A stretch of 19,892 bases of DNA. Origin: an uncultured Veillonella sp. (GTDB lineage: Bacteria > Bacillota > Negativicutes > Veillonellales > Veillonellaceae). Shown one piece after another: positions 1-8,770 of this stretch; within the stretch, counting starts at the first letter, position 1; the number at the start of each line of letters is the position of its first letter. The position numbers and the translations under genes were made by a program. The notes beneath the pieces were generated by a model. The model saw only the letters and a list, made by a program, of their open reading frames with translations. It had not been told where the DNA came from and did no database searches. The DNA lies in assembly GCA_934183145.1 (NCBI GenBank), contig CAKPSA010000015.1, forward strand, positions 1-19,892, given 5' to 3'.

Positions 1-21
1 AAAGCCCATAAGAAAGCGTAG
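1..21 (+). CDS. Possible 3' tail of an upstream gene
   Basis: Frame 1 reads K-A-H-K-K-A and then TAG at 19-21. This could be the C-terminus of a gene that begins before the window. Only six codons are visible, so the product cannot be named and the frame could be chance. The rimP promoter begins four bases after this stop, which fits a gene boundary. Confidence 0.35.
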   Translation, partial: KAHKKA

Positions 22-24
22 AAT

Positions 25-53
25 TTGTATATACACAGTAAATGTGATATACT
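25..53 (+). promoter_or_regulatory. Probable sigma-A promoter of the rimP-nusA-infB operon
   Basis: A -35-like TTGTAT (25-30) and a -10 TATACT (48-53) are separated by 17 bp. The -10 matches 5 of 6 consensus bases; the -35 is weak. Transcription would start near 60 and give a leader of about 125 nt containing the hairpin at 81-106. Confidence 0.6.
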
Positions 54-80
54 ATATATGACTTTTATATAAATCTTTTA

Positions 81-106
81 AAAGAGTGGGCTTATGTCCA
101 CTCTTT
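81..106 (+). terminator. Hairpin upstream of rimP (upstream terminator or leader attenuator)
   Basis: AAAGAGTGGGC (81-91) pairs with GTCCACTCTTT (96-106) across a TTAT loop, with one G-T pair. The downstream sequence is only moderately T-rich (TTTCATTTAT), so a terminator is possible but not strong. It lies downstream of the best promoter candidate, so it would also be transcribed in the rimP leader, where it could attenuate the operon. Confidence 0.55.
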
Positions 107-185
107 CATTTATGATTAGCCTAATTTTAAGGTCTTTGTAATCAAGAGATATATACAAGATGTAGTAATAAAGGAGGCGATGGCT

Positions 186-644
186 ATGAAGAGAGAAGCA
201 GTAGAGGAATTTGTATCCTCTGTAGTTGAAGGTATTATAGCCGACACCGAAATGGAACTGGTCGATGTAGATTACGTTCGTGAACGCGATTGGTATTTGC
301 GTGTCTATCTCGATAAGCCAGGTGGTGTAGATTTGGATGACTGTCAGTTGGTCAGCGAAAAACTAAGTGCTGTCCTCGATGAAAAAGATCCAATTACGGA
401 AAACTATTTATTGGAAGTATCTTCTCCAGGCCTAGATCGAGTTCTTAAGAAGGATAAGGATTTGGTTCGCTATAATGGTCGTGATGTTGATATTCAGCTA
501 TTTAAACCTATTAATGGCAGTAAGCAATTTACTGGTGTATTAGAAGGTTTTACAGACACAACTATCGATTTTACTATCAATGGTGAAAGCATGACATTCG
601 AACGGTCTGCCATTGCACAAATTCGATTACATCTTGATTTTTAA
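186..644 (+). CDS. rimP: Ribosome maturation factor RimP
   Basis: RimP binds the 30S subunit and helps late maturation of the small subunit in the cytoplasm. The roughly 150-residue length, the N-terminal segment with MELVDVDYVRERDWYLRVYL, the LEVSSPGLDRVL motif and the C-terminal SH3-like beta domain are typical. Two in-frame ATGs exist at 180 and 186. The AAGGAGG site (171-177) is 2 nt from the first and 8 nt from the second, so 186 is the likelier start. It heads the operon and is followed by nusA after 17 nt, the conserved order in most bacteria. Confidence 0.95.
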   Translation: MKREAVEEFVSSVVEGIIADTEMELVDVDYVRERDWYLRVYLDKPGGVDLDDCQLVSEKLSAVLDEKDPITENYLLEVSSPGLDRVLKKDKDLVRYNGRDVDIQLFKPINGSKQFTGVLEGFTDTTIDFTINGESMTFERSAIAQIRLHLDF

Positions 645-661
645 TATATGGAGGCATACGA

Positions 662-1738
662 GTGAGTCAAGAATTAATTCAAGCGGTAATGGTGCTTACA
701 AAGCAAAAAGGTTTTGCTCCTGAGGTTATTTTTGAATCCTTAGAGGCTGCATTGTTGCAAGCATATCGCAAAGAACCAACATCTAATCCAGATGCGTACG
801 TTGTGATTGACCGTGAAACAGGCGTTTATAAAGTAATGGCAAAAAAACAAGTAGTGGAAACTGTAGAATTGCCAGAGACAGAAATCAGCTTGTTAGAAGC
901 TCGAAAAATAGATAAACGTTTTGAAATTGGTGACGTAGTAGAAGTAGATGTTACTCCAGCTAACTTTGGCCGTAGTGCTGCCCATACTGCAAAACAAATG
1001 CTTATTCAACGTTTGAAAGAGGCTGAACGCAGTGTAGTATATGAAGAGTACTATAGTCGTGAAGGCGATATCATCACTGGTGTTATTACACGTGTAGAAG
1101 GTAAAAATGTATTTATCGACTTAGGTAAAACTGAAGCTATTTTACCTCCAACAGAACAAATTGCCAGCGAAACATATCGTGAAGGGGATCGCATTAAATG
1201 CTATATCGTAGAGGTTAAGAAAACTACGAAAGGCCCTCAAATCATGATTTCCCGTACACATCCTGGACTATTAAAACGTCTCTTTGAATTAGAAGTACCA
1301 GAAATTTATGAAGGCGTGGTTGAGCTTAAATCTGTAGCTCGTGAGCCTGGTATGCGTTCTAAAATCGCTGTATATAGCCGCGATGAAAATGTTGATCCAG
1401 TAGGTGCTTGCGTAGGCCCTAAAGGTCAACGTGTACAACATATCGTTGATGAATTGCACGATGAAAAAATTGATATCGTTAAATGGGATGAAGATCCAGC
1501 AATTTATATCGCTAACTCTTTGAGTCCAGCTAAAGTTGTTTCTGTTGATGTAAGTGAAGAAGAAAAATCCTCTTACGTTGTAGTTCCTGATTATCAATTA
1601 TCCTTGGCAATTGGTAAAGCAGGTCAAAATGCTCGATTGGCAGCTAAATTAACTAACTGGAAAATCGATATTAAGAGTGAAACTCAAGCAGCTGAAGAAC
1701 CTTTTGCAGGTTTTGGCAATGCTGAGGACGGTGAATAG
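662..1738 (+). CDS. nusA: Transcription termination/antitermination factor NusA
   Basis: NusA binds RNA polymerase and nascent RNA, and modulates pausing, termination and antitermination. The protein (358 aa) has an N-terminal polymerase-binding domain (about 1-125), an S1 domain (about 133-200, with GVITRVEGKNVFIDLG), and two KH domains (about 205-345, with RTHPGLLKRLFELEVPEI and LAIGKAGQNARLAAKLT). It lacks the C-terminal acidic repeats found in E. coli NusA, which is usual for Firmicutes. The start is GTG, with GGAGG at 650-654, 7 nt upstream. The next gene begins 2 nt after its stop, so translational coupling is likely. Confidence 0.97.
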   Translation: MSQELIQAVMVLTKQKGFAPEVIFESLEAALLQAYRKEPTSNPDAYVVIDRETGVYKVMAKKQVVETVELPETEISLLEARKIDKRFEIGDVVEVDVTPANFGRSAAHTAKQMLIQRLKEAERSVVYEEYYSREGDIITGVITRVEGKNVFIDLGKTEAILPPTEQIASETYREGDRIKCYIVEVKKTTKGPQIMISRTHPGLLKRLFELEVPEIYEGVVELKSVAREPGMRSKIAVYSRDENVDPVGACVGPKGQRVQHIVDELHDEKIDIVKWDEDPAIYIANSLSPAKVVSVDVSEEEKSSYVVVPDYQLSLAIGKAGQNARLAAKLTNWKIDIKSETQAAEEPFAGFGNAEDGE

Positions 1739-1740
1739 TC

Positions 1741-2010
1741 ATGAAACCGAAATCCCAACCTATGCGTACATGCGTAGGATGTGGTGAGCCTAAGGCAAAA
1801 CGTGAATTGATTCGCGTAGCCTTAAGTCCAGATGGCAATATCAGTATTGACCGCACTGGAAAAGCACCGGGACGTGGAGCGTATTTATGCGAATCCATGT
1901 CATGCTTTGAGCAGGCCTATAAGGCTAAGCGATTAGAACGGTCATTAAAGCATAGTGTATCGAAAGAAATATACGAAGCATTACAACGTGATTTACAAGA
2001 GAATGAGTAG
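1741..2010 (+). CDS. ylxR: YlxR family RNA-binding protein (RnpM)
   Basis: This small basic protein (89 aa) carries the family signature RTCVGCGEPKAKRELIRV near its N-terminus and GRGAYLC in the middle. YlxR proteins sit between nusA and infB across Gram-positive bacteria. The B. subtilis member has been described as a modulator of RNase P (RnpM), so the older idea of a nucleoid or transcription role may be secondary. The ATG lies 2 nt after the nusA stop. An SD-like GAGGACGGTG is within the end of nusA. Function here is inferred from the family. Confidence 0.92.
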   Translation: MKPKSQPMRTCVGCGEPKAKRELIRVALSPDGNISIDRTGKAPGRGAYLCESMSCFEQAYKAKRLERSLKHSVSKEIYEALQRDLQENE

Positions 2011-2022
2011 TCACTGATATAC

Positions 2023-2328
2023 ATGAATGAAGATAAAATTTTAAATCTCTTAGGATTAGCACAACGAGCTGGCAAGGTTATTTCTGGTGATTTTATCGTA
2101 GAAAAAGCTATGAAGAGAAAGGAACCAAAACTAGTCCTTCTGGCTGGCGATTGTGCATCCAACAATGAAAAGAAATATACTCAATTAGCAGAAACACATC
2201 ATATCCCACTCCGCAGCATTGGTACTAAAGATACTTTAGGAACTGCTATCGGTAAAGAAGTTAGGGTAGTAGTCGCAGTACTAGATGATGGATTTGCAAA
2301 GGCGTTAATAAAAGAGATTGATCGATAA
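2023..2328 (+). CDS. ylxQ: YlxQ-type L7Ae/L30e/S12e/Gadd45 family RNA-binding protein
   Basis: The 101-residue protein has the L7Ae fold pattern: LLGLAQRAGKVISGD near the N-terminus, then VLLAGDCASNNEKK, then LGTAIGKEVRVVVAVLD. Relatives bind kink-turn RNA. YlxQ occupies this nusA-infB interval in many Firmicutes, but its target RNA is not well established. There is no convincing SD before the ATG at 2023; the 12 nt after the ylxR stop are TCACTGATATAC. Translation may therefore depend on coupling to ylxR. The start could be wrong, but no better in-frame start is apparent. Confidence 0.88.
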   Translation: MNEDKILNLLGLAQRAGKVISGDFIVEKAMKRKEPKLVLLAGDCASNNEKKYTQLAETHHIPLRSIGTKDTLGTAIGKEVRVVVAVLDDGFAKALIKEIDR

Positions 2329-2343
2329 TAAGGGGGTATGTAG

Positions 2344-4788
2344 ATGTCCAAAAAGCGCGTTCATGAAATCGCCAAAGAGTTTGGCGTAGAAAGTAAGCAG
2401 GTCATTTCTATCTTGCAACAACATAATATTAATGTTACAAAAGCAGTAAATTCTGTAGATGATTCCGGTTATGATATTGTTAAAAAACAATTAGGTAAGA
2501 AATCTGAAGCTCCTCAATCTACACAAAAGGTAGAACAAAAATCTGCTCCAACAGCAGCACATAAACAAGAGGCTGTACCACATAAACAACAAAATCCAAA
2601 TCGAACTAACGAACATAAAAAAGATAATTATAAACAAGGTGGTCAAAAACAAGACGATCAATCTAAACAAAACGACCACAAAAAGGGCAATGTACGTCAT
2701 GTACAAATCTCTGAGCCTACACGTAAATCCGAAGGTAACCAACAATCTGGTGACCGCGCTAACAACCGCCCTAATAATAACCGCAATAATGATAATCGCA
2801 ATAACGGTCGTCCTAATGATGCCCGTAATAACGATAATCGTAATAACGACAATCGAAACAATGATAATCGCAATTCTAATAACAATGATCGTCGTAACAA
2901 GAAAAATAAAAAAGGTGGCAATAACCGCCCTCAATCCTTGTTATCTACATCTATGCAAAAGAAAAAGAATCGCGTAAAACATCGTAACGAACAATATTTA
3001 CAACAAAAAGCTGAGGCTGAACGTAAGGCTGAAGCAGCGATTGCTACAGAAATCGAATTGTCTGGTCCTTTAACTGTTAAAGAACTAGCTGAAAAAATGG
3101 GCCGTGAAGTATCTGAAATCATCAAAAAATTGATGCTTTTAGGTGTTATGGCTAGCATTAACCAAGAGGTTGATGTTGATACAGCTACTATCGTAGCTGA
3201 AGAATTCGGTGTAACTGTAACAGAAGTAGAACCTGAAGAAGACCCTACAGATGTTATTGAAATTGAAGATGCACCAGAAACATTGAAACCTCGTCCACCA
3301 GTAGTAACTATCATGGGCCACGTTGACCATGGTAAAACATCCTTATTGGACGTAATTCGTCAAACTAATGTTACAGCTGGCGAAGCAGGTGGTATCACTC
3401 AACATATCGGTGCCTACCAAGTTCGTTACAACGATAATAAAATTACATTCCTTGATACTCCAGGCCATGAAGCGTTTACAGCTATGCGTCTTCGCGGTGC
3501 TAAATCTACAGATATCGCAGTTCTTGTAGTAGCTGCTGATGATGGTGTAATGCCTCAAACTATTGAAGCCATTAACCATGCTAAATCTGCGGATGTACCA
3601 ATTATTGTTGCTATCAACAAAATGGATAAACCAGGTGCTAACCCAGACCATGTTAAACAACAATTGTCTGAACATGGCCTTTTACCAGAAGAATGGGGCG
3701 GCGATGTAATCATGGTTCCAGTATCTGCTAAACAAAAACAAGGTATCGACGACTTGCTCGAAAATATCTTGCTCGTAGCAGAAGTTATGGAATTAAAAGC
3801 TAACCCTAACCGTAAAGCTTACGGCGTAGTTATCGAGGCTCAACTTGATAAAGGTCGTGGTGCTGTATGTACAGTATTAGTACAAAAAGGTTCCCTTCGT
3901 GTAGGTGATACCGTACTTGCTGGTACTGCATATGGTAAAGTTCGTGCTATGACAAATGAACGTGGCGAAAAGGTAAAAGTAGCTCGTCCATCTATGCCAG
4001 TAGAAATCTTGGGCTTCTCCGAAGTGCCACAAGCTGGTGAAATCATCAATGGTATGGATGATAATGAAGCACGTGCTATTGCAGAAAAACGTATTGCAAA
4101 ACAACGTGTTCAAGAATTACAAGCAACTCATAAGGTTACATTGGATGATATCTTCAACCAAATTCAACAAGGTGAGTTAAAAGATCTTAACATCATCATT
4201 AAAGCAGACGTTCAAGGTTCTGTAGAAGCATTACGTCAATCCCTAGAAGGTATTAAAAATCCAGAAGTACGTATTGTTATCGTTCATGCTGCAGTAGGTG
4301 CTATCAACGAGTCAGATATTATGTTGGCTTCTGCATCTAATGCTATCGTTATGGGCTTCAATGTACGTCCTGATGCTAATGTTCGTCGTGCTGCAGAAAA
4401 TGAAAAAGTTGACCTTCGTACATATCGCGTAATCTACGATGCTATCAATGACGTTGAGTCCGCGATGCGTGGTATGTTGGCGCCTCAATTCAAAGAGGTT
4501 GTCGTTGGTCGTGCAGAGGTGCGTCAAGTTATCTCTACACCTAAAGCTATCGTTGCCGGTTCTTATGTAACAGAAGGTCGTATTACTAACGACTCTGAAG
4601 TACGTTTGATCCGTGATGGTATTGTAGTATTTGAAGGTAAGGTTGACTCCTTACGTCGTTTCAAAGACGAAGTAAAAGAAGTTAAAACATCCTTCGAATG
4701 TGGTATCTCCTTAGAAGGTTACCGCGACATCAAGGAAGGCGATGTAATCGAAGCATACTTGATGGAAGAAATTGCACCTCAAATGTAG
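2344..4788 (+). CDS. infB: Translation initiation factor IF-2
   Basis: IF2 is the GTPase that places fMet-tRNA on the 30S subunit and promotes 50S joining. The 814-aa protein has an IF2_N domain (1-50), a charged Gln/Lys linker, an Asn/Arg/Asp-rich tract (about 139-196), a second IF2_N-like domain (about 240-290), the GTPase domain and the C-terminal fMet-tRNA-binding domains. GTPase motifs are visible: GHVDHGKT (325-332), DTPGH (371-375), NKMD (about 425) and a later SAK. AGGGGG at 2331-2336 lies 7 nt before the ATG at 2344. The gene follows ylxQ by 15 nt, and its stop TAG sits just before the rbfA ribosome binding site. Confidence 0.98.
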   Translation: MSKKRVHEIAKEFGVESKQVISILQQHNINVTKAVNSVDDSGYDIVKKQLGKKSEAPQSTQKVEQKSAPTAAHKQEAVPHKQQNPNRTNEHKKDNYKQGGQKQDDQSKQNDHKKGNVRHVQISEPTRKSEGNQQSGDRANNRPNNNRNNDNRNNGRPNDARNNDNRNNDNRNNDNRNSNNNDRRNKKNKKGGNNRPQSLLSTSMQKKKNRVKHRNEQYLQQKAEAERKAEAAIATEIELSGPLTVKELAEKMGREVSEIIKKLMLLGVMASINQEVDVDTATIVAEEFGVTVTEVEPEEDPTDVIEIEDAPETLKPRPPVVTIMGHVDHGKTSLLDVIRQTNVTAGEAGGITQHIGAYQVRYNDNKITFLDTPGHEAFTAMRLRGAKSTDIAVLVVAADDGVMPQTIEAINHAKSADVPIIVAINKMDKPGANPDHVKQQLSEHGLLPEEWGGDVIMVPVSAKQKQGIDDLLENILLVAEVMELKANPNRKAYGVVIEAQLDKGRGAVCTVLVQKGSLRVGDTVLAGTAYGKVRAMTNERGEKVKVARPSMPVEILGFSEVPQAGEIINGMDDNEARAIAEKRIAKQRVQELQATHKVTLDDIFNQIQQGELKDLNIIIKADVQGSVEALRQSLEGIKNPEVRIVIVHAAVGAINESDIMLASASNAIVMGFNVRPDANVRRAAENEKVDLRTYRVIYDAINDVESAMRGMLAPQFKEVVVGRAEVRQVISTPKAIVAGSYVTEGRITNDSEVRLIRDGIVVFEGKVDSLRRFKDEVKEVKTSFECGISLEGYRDIKEGDVIEAYLMEEIAPQM
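2761..2931 (+). repeat. Degenerate tandem repeat coding the Asn-rich linker of IF2
   Basis: Within infB, a short unit encoding R-N-N-D-N recurs several times with variation (codons AAT/AAC, GAT/GAC, CGT/CGC). It forms an almost pure Asn/Asp/Arg stretch covering residues 140-196. IF2 linkers vary widely in bacteria. This one looks disordered, and its repeat structure is prone to copy-number change between strains. Confidence 0.75.
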
Positions 4789-4797
4789 GAGGTTAAT

Positions 4798-5154
4798 ATG
4801 AGTGACGTTCGTGTCAGAAAATTACAAGAATTTATCAAACAAGAGGTAAGTCAAATGTTGATGCGCGGATTGAAAGATCCACGTATTGGCTTCACTACCA
4901 TTACCGATGTTCATGTAACAGGTGATTTACGAGAAGCTACGATTTACGTTTCTTTGTTTGGTTCCGATAAGGAAAAAGAAGATACTCTTATCGCTTTAAA
5001 GCATGCTGCTGGTCATATTCGTACTGAGCTCGGCAAGGTATTGAAATTGCGCCACATTCCTTCTATCACCTTTGATAAGGATACGTCTTTAGACTATAGC
5101 ATGCATATTGAATCCCTTTTGAATGAAATCAAAAAGGACGAAGAAAAAAATTAA
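4798..5154 (+). CDS. rbfA: Ribosome-binding factor A
   Basis: RbfA is a KH-fold assembly factor that binds the 30S subunit and aids 16S rRNA 5' end maturation. The 118-aa length and the segments IKQEVSQMLMRGLKDPRIG, TITDVHVTGDLREATIYVS and LRHIPSITFDKDTSLDYS are standard for the family. A strong AGGAGG immediately follows the infB stop and is well spaced from the ATG. infB-rbfA adjacency is conserved. Confidence 0.97.
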   Translation: MSDVRVRKLQEFIKQEVSQMLMRGLKDPRIGFTTITDVHVTGDLREATIYVSLFGSDKEKEDTLIALKHAAGHIRTELGKVLKLRHIPSITFDKDTSLDYSMHIESLLNEIKKDEEKN

Positions 5155-5171
5155 CACAAAGGATACAGAAC

Positions 5172-6116
5172 ATGAGTAAGATTACTATTAATCAATTACA
5201 TATGGCTCTGTGTGAAGCTAATTCTATTATGCTAACCGTCCATGTTAGACCTGATGGCGATGCTATCGGGTCCATGGTGGCCTTTTACGAAGCCCTTGTA
5301 GGGCAAGGTAAAACTGTATATATGGTAGTGGATGATGTAGTTCCTGAGAAGTACTCATTCTTACGATATACGGACCACATCCATGATGTAGCGTATTTTG
5401 AAACAAACCCTGTTGATATTGATATGCTAATGGTATTGGATGCTAGCACGTATGAGCGAATTGGCAAAGTAGGTGCACTATGGAGTGCACCTATTTTTAA
5501 TATAGACCACCATATTTCTAATACAGAATTTGCGGATCATCTATATTTAAAGCCTGACTTTGCTGCTACTGGTGAAATCGTTACCGACTTATGTACAAAA
5601 TGGAATTGGCCTATCACTGAGTCTATGGGCACTGCGCTATATATGGCTATTGCTACAGACTGTGGATTCTTTAAGTTTAGCAATACAACTGCCAATACTT
5701 TAGAAATGGCTGCCAAATGTGTAGCTGCCGGTGCTAGACCTAATGTTATTTCTGAAACGATTGAAGCTGTGTCTGCTAGTCGTTTAGAATTAACAAAACA
5801 AGTTATGCAGACTATTGAGTTCTACAAAGATAATACAGTAGCTACCATCGAGTTGAATCGTGAGGCTATGACCATTCTTGGAGATGACACAGATGGCTTT
5901 GTAGATATTATTAGAAATGTGGATACTGTTGATATAGCTATTTTATTAAAAGCTGAATCCGACGACAGAACACGGATAAGTTTACGATCTAAAGGTACTG
6001 ATGTGAATGCTATAGCTAGCCATTTTGGCGGTGGCGGTCATATTCGAGCTTCTGGATGTACGATTAATTTACCATTACAAGAAGCGAAACAAGCTCTTAT
6101 TGAGGTGATTAAGTAA
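5172..6116 (+). CDS. nrnA: DHH/DHHA1 phosphoesterase, NrnA-like nanoRNase/pAp phosphatase
   Basis: Bacterial NrnA-type proteins degrade 2-5 nt RNAs from the end and dephosphorylate 3'-phosphoadenosine 5'-phosphate. The 314-aa protein has HVRPDGDAIGS (about 24-34), a DAS motif near 90, the DHH signature (IDHHISN, D112-H113-H114), ATDCGFFKF, and a C-terminal DHHA1 domain with GGGGHIRASGC (from about 286). The metal-binding Asp/His set appears intact. Position between rbfA and truB is typical in Firmicutes. The SD is weak (AAAGGAT near 5158). The TAA stop overlaps the truB ATG by one base. Confidence 0.9.
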   Translation: MSKITINQLHMALCEANSIMLTVHVRPDGDAIGSMVAFYEALVGQGKTVYMVVDDVVPEKYSFLRYTDHIHDVAYFETNPVDIDMLMVLDASTYERIGKVGALWSAPIFNIDHHISNTEFADHLYLKPDFAATGEIVTDLCTKWNWPITESMGTALYMAIATDCGFFKFSNTTANTLEMAAKCVAAGARPNVISETIEAVSASRLELTKQVMQTIEFYKDNTVATIELNREAMTILGDDTDGFVDIIRNVDTVDIAILLKAESDDRTRISLRSKGTDVNAIASHFGGGGHIRASGCTINLPLQEAKQALIEVIK

Positions 6117-7057
6117 TGGATGGCATTTTACCATTTTTAAAACCTCCTGGTATTACAAGTCATGATGCTGTTGCCATTTGTCGTCGCATTTTAAAAGAGA
6201 AGCGCATTGGTCATAGTGGTACTTTAGATCCTATGGCTTATGGTGTCTTACCCATATTTCTTGGTAAGGCTACGCGACTCATCGAGTACACGGATGGATT
6301 CGATAAAACTTATGTAGCAGAATGTAAATTTGGTACCTTTACAGATACTGAGGATAGTTCTGGACAACCGGTATTACCTGATAAAGATATGGCATTGAGA
6401 GATGGTGTTTTATTGAATGAATCGATTCAAAGTTCAGAACTTTCTGATACTATGGTAAAACCAACCTTTGATGAATTAGTTAATACATTGAAAACCTTTA
6501 TTGGTATTCAAGATCAAAGACCATCAAAATATTCTGCTATTAAGATAAATGGTATCCGTGCTTATGAATATGCTCGTAAAGGGATTCCCGTAGAATTGCC
6601 ATTACGTCAGATTCATATTAAACATATTGAGCTTATAGCGTATGGATTTCCTTATTTTACAGTTCGTGTAACTTGTTCTGGAGGTACCTATATTCGTTCA
6701 TTATTGCGTGATATTTGTGTTTCATTAGGTATACCAGGAACCATGACATCCTTGGCACGTACCCAGGTTGGGCCATTTGATATAGATTCTGCTAAAATGG
6801 CTGAGGAATTGATGATTCATGGTGAAAGCCTATTATTACCAACGGATACAGCCGTTTCTCATCTTTCAAAAGTGACGGTAAATAGTGTACAATTAAAGAT
6901 GATGGTGCAAGGTAAGGAACTACCTATTAGTAGGGAGTTTTCTTTTACAGAACCAGAACATTATTATAGAGCCTATGGTCCTCATGGATTTATAGGGATT
7001 ATGAAACGAACTAACCACTCTTTGAAGGTGGATAAAAATATTTTTATTGAAGGATAA
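6116..7057 (+). CDS. truB: tRNA pseudouridine(55) synthase TruB
   Basis: TruB isomerises U55 in the T-loop of tRNAs and also acts as a tRNA folding chaperone. The 313-aa protein begins with the LKPPGITSHD motif and carries GHSGTLDPMAYGVL, where D38 is the expected catalytic aspartate. A later CSGGTYIRSLLRDI segment is also standard. The start codon overlaps the nrnA stop (TAATG), implying coupled translation. The C-terminal region after about 240 is less conserved, as is normal for this family. Confidence 0.97.
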   Translation: MDGILPFLKPPGITSHDAVAICRRILKEKRIGHSGTLDPMAYGVLPIFLGKATRLIEYTDGFDKTYVAECKFGTFTDTEDSSGQPVLPDKDMALRDGVLLNESIQSSELSDTMVKPTFDELVNTLKTFIGIQDQRPSKYSAIKINGIRAYEYARKGIPVELPLRQIHIKHIELIAYGFPYFTVRVTCSGGTYIRSLLRDICVSLGIPGTMTSLARTQVGPFDIDSAKMAEELMIHGESLLLPTDTAVSHLSKVTVNSVQLKMMVQGKELPISREFSFTEPEHYYRAYGPHGFIGIMKRTNHSLKVDKNIFIEG

Positions 7058-7059
7058 GT

Positions 7060-7992
7060 ATGAAGCAAATACATTCGTTTGATGAGCTGCGTCAAATCAA
7101 AGATACAAAAGTATATGCCCTAGGTACCTTTGATGGTATTCATCGAGGTCATCAACGAGTCATACGCAAGGCCGTTGATGAGGCAATAGCAGTTAATGGT
7201 GTTAGTATAATCATTACCTTTGAACATCATCCGCTAACTATACTACATCCAGATCGCGTGCCAAAACGGGTCATTCAAGAAGAGATTATGGATTCCGTTC
7301 TTGAAGATTTGAATGTAGATTATATCTTACGATTGCCTATGACTGAAGAGTTACTAAAAATGAGTGCTGATGATTTTTTAGGAGCTCTTTGTACAGATAT
7401 GAATGTTGCTGCTATCGTAATTGGTGAAAACTTTACATTTGGTGCAAAAGGTCTTGGTAATCCAGAATATATGCAACAAGTATTAGCGGATAAGCATATA
7501 CAAGTTTTGGTGCAGCCTTTATTGCCTTGTGATGGACTTAGTACACCTATTTCAAGTACTGAAATTAGAAAAGCCATTCGTGAAGGGCGTTTAGAAGATG
7601 CCACACATTGGCTTGGAAGACCATTCCAATTTAAAGGGACTGTTATAAAAGGTGATCAACGAGGTCGTACATTAGGATTTCCTACTTTAAATCTATTACT
7701 TCCTAATGAAATGGCTACACCTCCAGATGGAGTATACGCTAATCGCGTTTGTATCGATGGTACTTGGTATGATGGGGTAGGTAATATTGGGGATAATCCT
7801 ACGTTTAAAAATCAGTACCATAGATGTGAAGTACATGTGTTTAACTTTGACCAAGATATATATGGGAAAGAAGTAATTGTACAATTTATTTCCTATCTTA
7901 GAGGAGAAGTTAAATTTAATAACTTACAAGATCTTATTGATCAAATGAAGGTAGATGAAGAACAGGCTTTAGCTGTCTTGGCTAAAGTATAA
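7060..7992 (+). CDS. ribF: Bifunctional riboflavin kinase/FAD synthetase
   Basis: RibF phosphorylates riboflavin to FMN and adenylates FMN to FAD. The N-terminal nucleotidyltransferase domain shows GTFDGIHRGH (22-31), GENFTFG and STEIRKAIREG (about 164-176). The C-terminal kinase domain shows FKGTVIKGDQRGRTLGFPTLNL (about 190-213) and GVGNIGDNPTF. Length of 310 aa is normal. GAAGGA within the truB end serves as SD, and the ATG is 2 nt after the truB stop. truB-ribF pairing is conserved. Confidence 0.97.
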   Translation: MKQIHSFDELRQIKDTKVYALGTFDGIHRGHQRVIRKAVDEAIAVNGVSIIITFEHHPLTILHPDRVPKRVIQEEIMDSVLEDLNVDYILRLPMTEELLKMSADDFLGALCTDMNVAAIVIGENFTFGAKGLGNPEYMQQVLADKHIQVLVQPLLPCDGLSTPISSTEIRKAIREGRLEDATHWLGRPFQFKGTVIKGDQRGRTLGFPTLNLLLPNEMATPPDGVYANRVCIDGTWYDGVGNIGDNPTFKNQYHRCEVHVFNFDQDIYGKEVIVQFISYLRGEVKFNNLQDLIDQMKVDEEQALAVLAKV

Positions 7993-8005
7993 TAAGGGGG
8001 TTCTC

Positions 8006-8770
8006 ATGGATATTAAAGAAGCTCGCAAACAAATTGACAGCATTGATGCTGTACTAGTCTCTGAATTTGAAAAAAGACTATCTTTAATTAAAGAAATTGG
8101 TAAATATAAGGATGAACATCATTTACCGTTAGTAGATGAAGCGCGTGATGCAAGCATTATTACTTTGCATACTGAAAATTGTAAGGACAAAACGTTAGCA
8201 CCTTATATTGAAAATTATATAAAAACTGTTGTATCTATGAGCAATGAGTTCTTAAAAGAGCATATGCATAAGCATATTTTCCTCATTGGTATGCCAGGTG
8301 CTGGTAAGACTACAGTTGGTAAAATGCTAGCTAAAGAATTGGGCCGAGATTTTTACGACTTAGATCAAACAATTCAAGATAAAGTAGGTAAATCTGTTCA
8401 AAAAATCTTTATTTATGATGGTAAAGATGCTTTTAGCGAATATGAATATAACACGATTAAAGAATTAATTCATAATAAGCCATCTGTTATTGCTACCGGT
8501 GGTGGTACGGTTACCTATGACAAAACAGTAAAGTTAATGCGCAATAATGGTCTTGTTGTATTTGTTAACCGCGATGTAAATCATATTTTAGATGATTTGG
8601 ATCTTGAAATTCGTCCACTTGTAAAAGAAAGTATCGAGTATATCTTTAATGTATATGAAGAACGATACCCTTTATACGAAGAAGTGGCTCATATCAAGAT
8701 TGGTAATGAAGGTAGCATTACCGATGCGGTACAAGAAATTATTGAAGCTTTGCCTAATACGGAGAAATAA
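8006..8770 (+). CDS. aroK: Chorismate mutase (AroQ-type) / shikimate kinase fusion protein
   Basis: Residues 1-about 88 resemble the AroQ helical chorismate mutase fold (ARKQIDSIDAVLVSEFEKR, then KEIGKYKDEHHLPLVDEARD). Residues about 90-254 form a shikimate kinase domain: Walker A GMPGAGKTT, DLD, GGG (in ATGGGTV), the RPL lid arginine and ERYPLY. The two activities belong to the same aromatic amino-acid pathway but are not consecutive steps. The usual FRxxE shikimate-binding motif reads FSEYE, with Ser144 in place of the arginine. The mutase domain also departs from consensus (RD instead of RE after the third helix start). AAGGGGG (7994-8000) precedes the ATG. Domain identity is seen in the sequence; activity of each domain is uncertain. 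Confidence 0.88.
   Translation: MDIKEARKQIDSIDAVLVSEFEKRLSLIKEIGKYKDEHHLPLVDEARDASIITLHTENCKDKTLAPYIENYIKTVVSMSNEFLKEHMHKHIFLIGMPGAGKTTVGKMLAKELGRDFYDLDQTIQDKVGKSVQKIFIYDGKDAFSEYEYNTIKELIHNKPSVIATGGGTVTYDKTVKLMRNNGLVVFVNRDVNHILDDLDLEIRPLVKESIEYIFNVYEERYPLYEEVAHIKIGNEGSITDAVQEIIEALPNTEK

Noticed and set aside
2491..2934. Ile/Val-rich 147-codon frame on the - strand
   Set aside because: It is the antisense shadow of the Asn-rich part of infB; its hydrophobic look comes from the complement of AAT/AAC/GAT codons.
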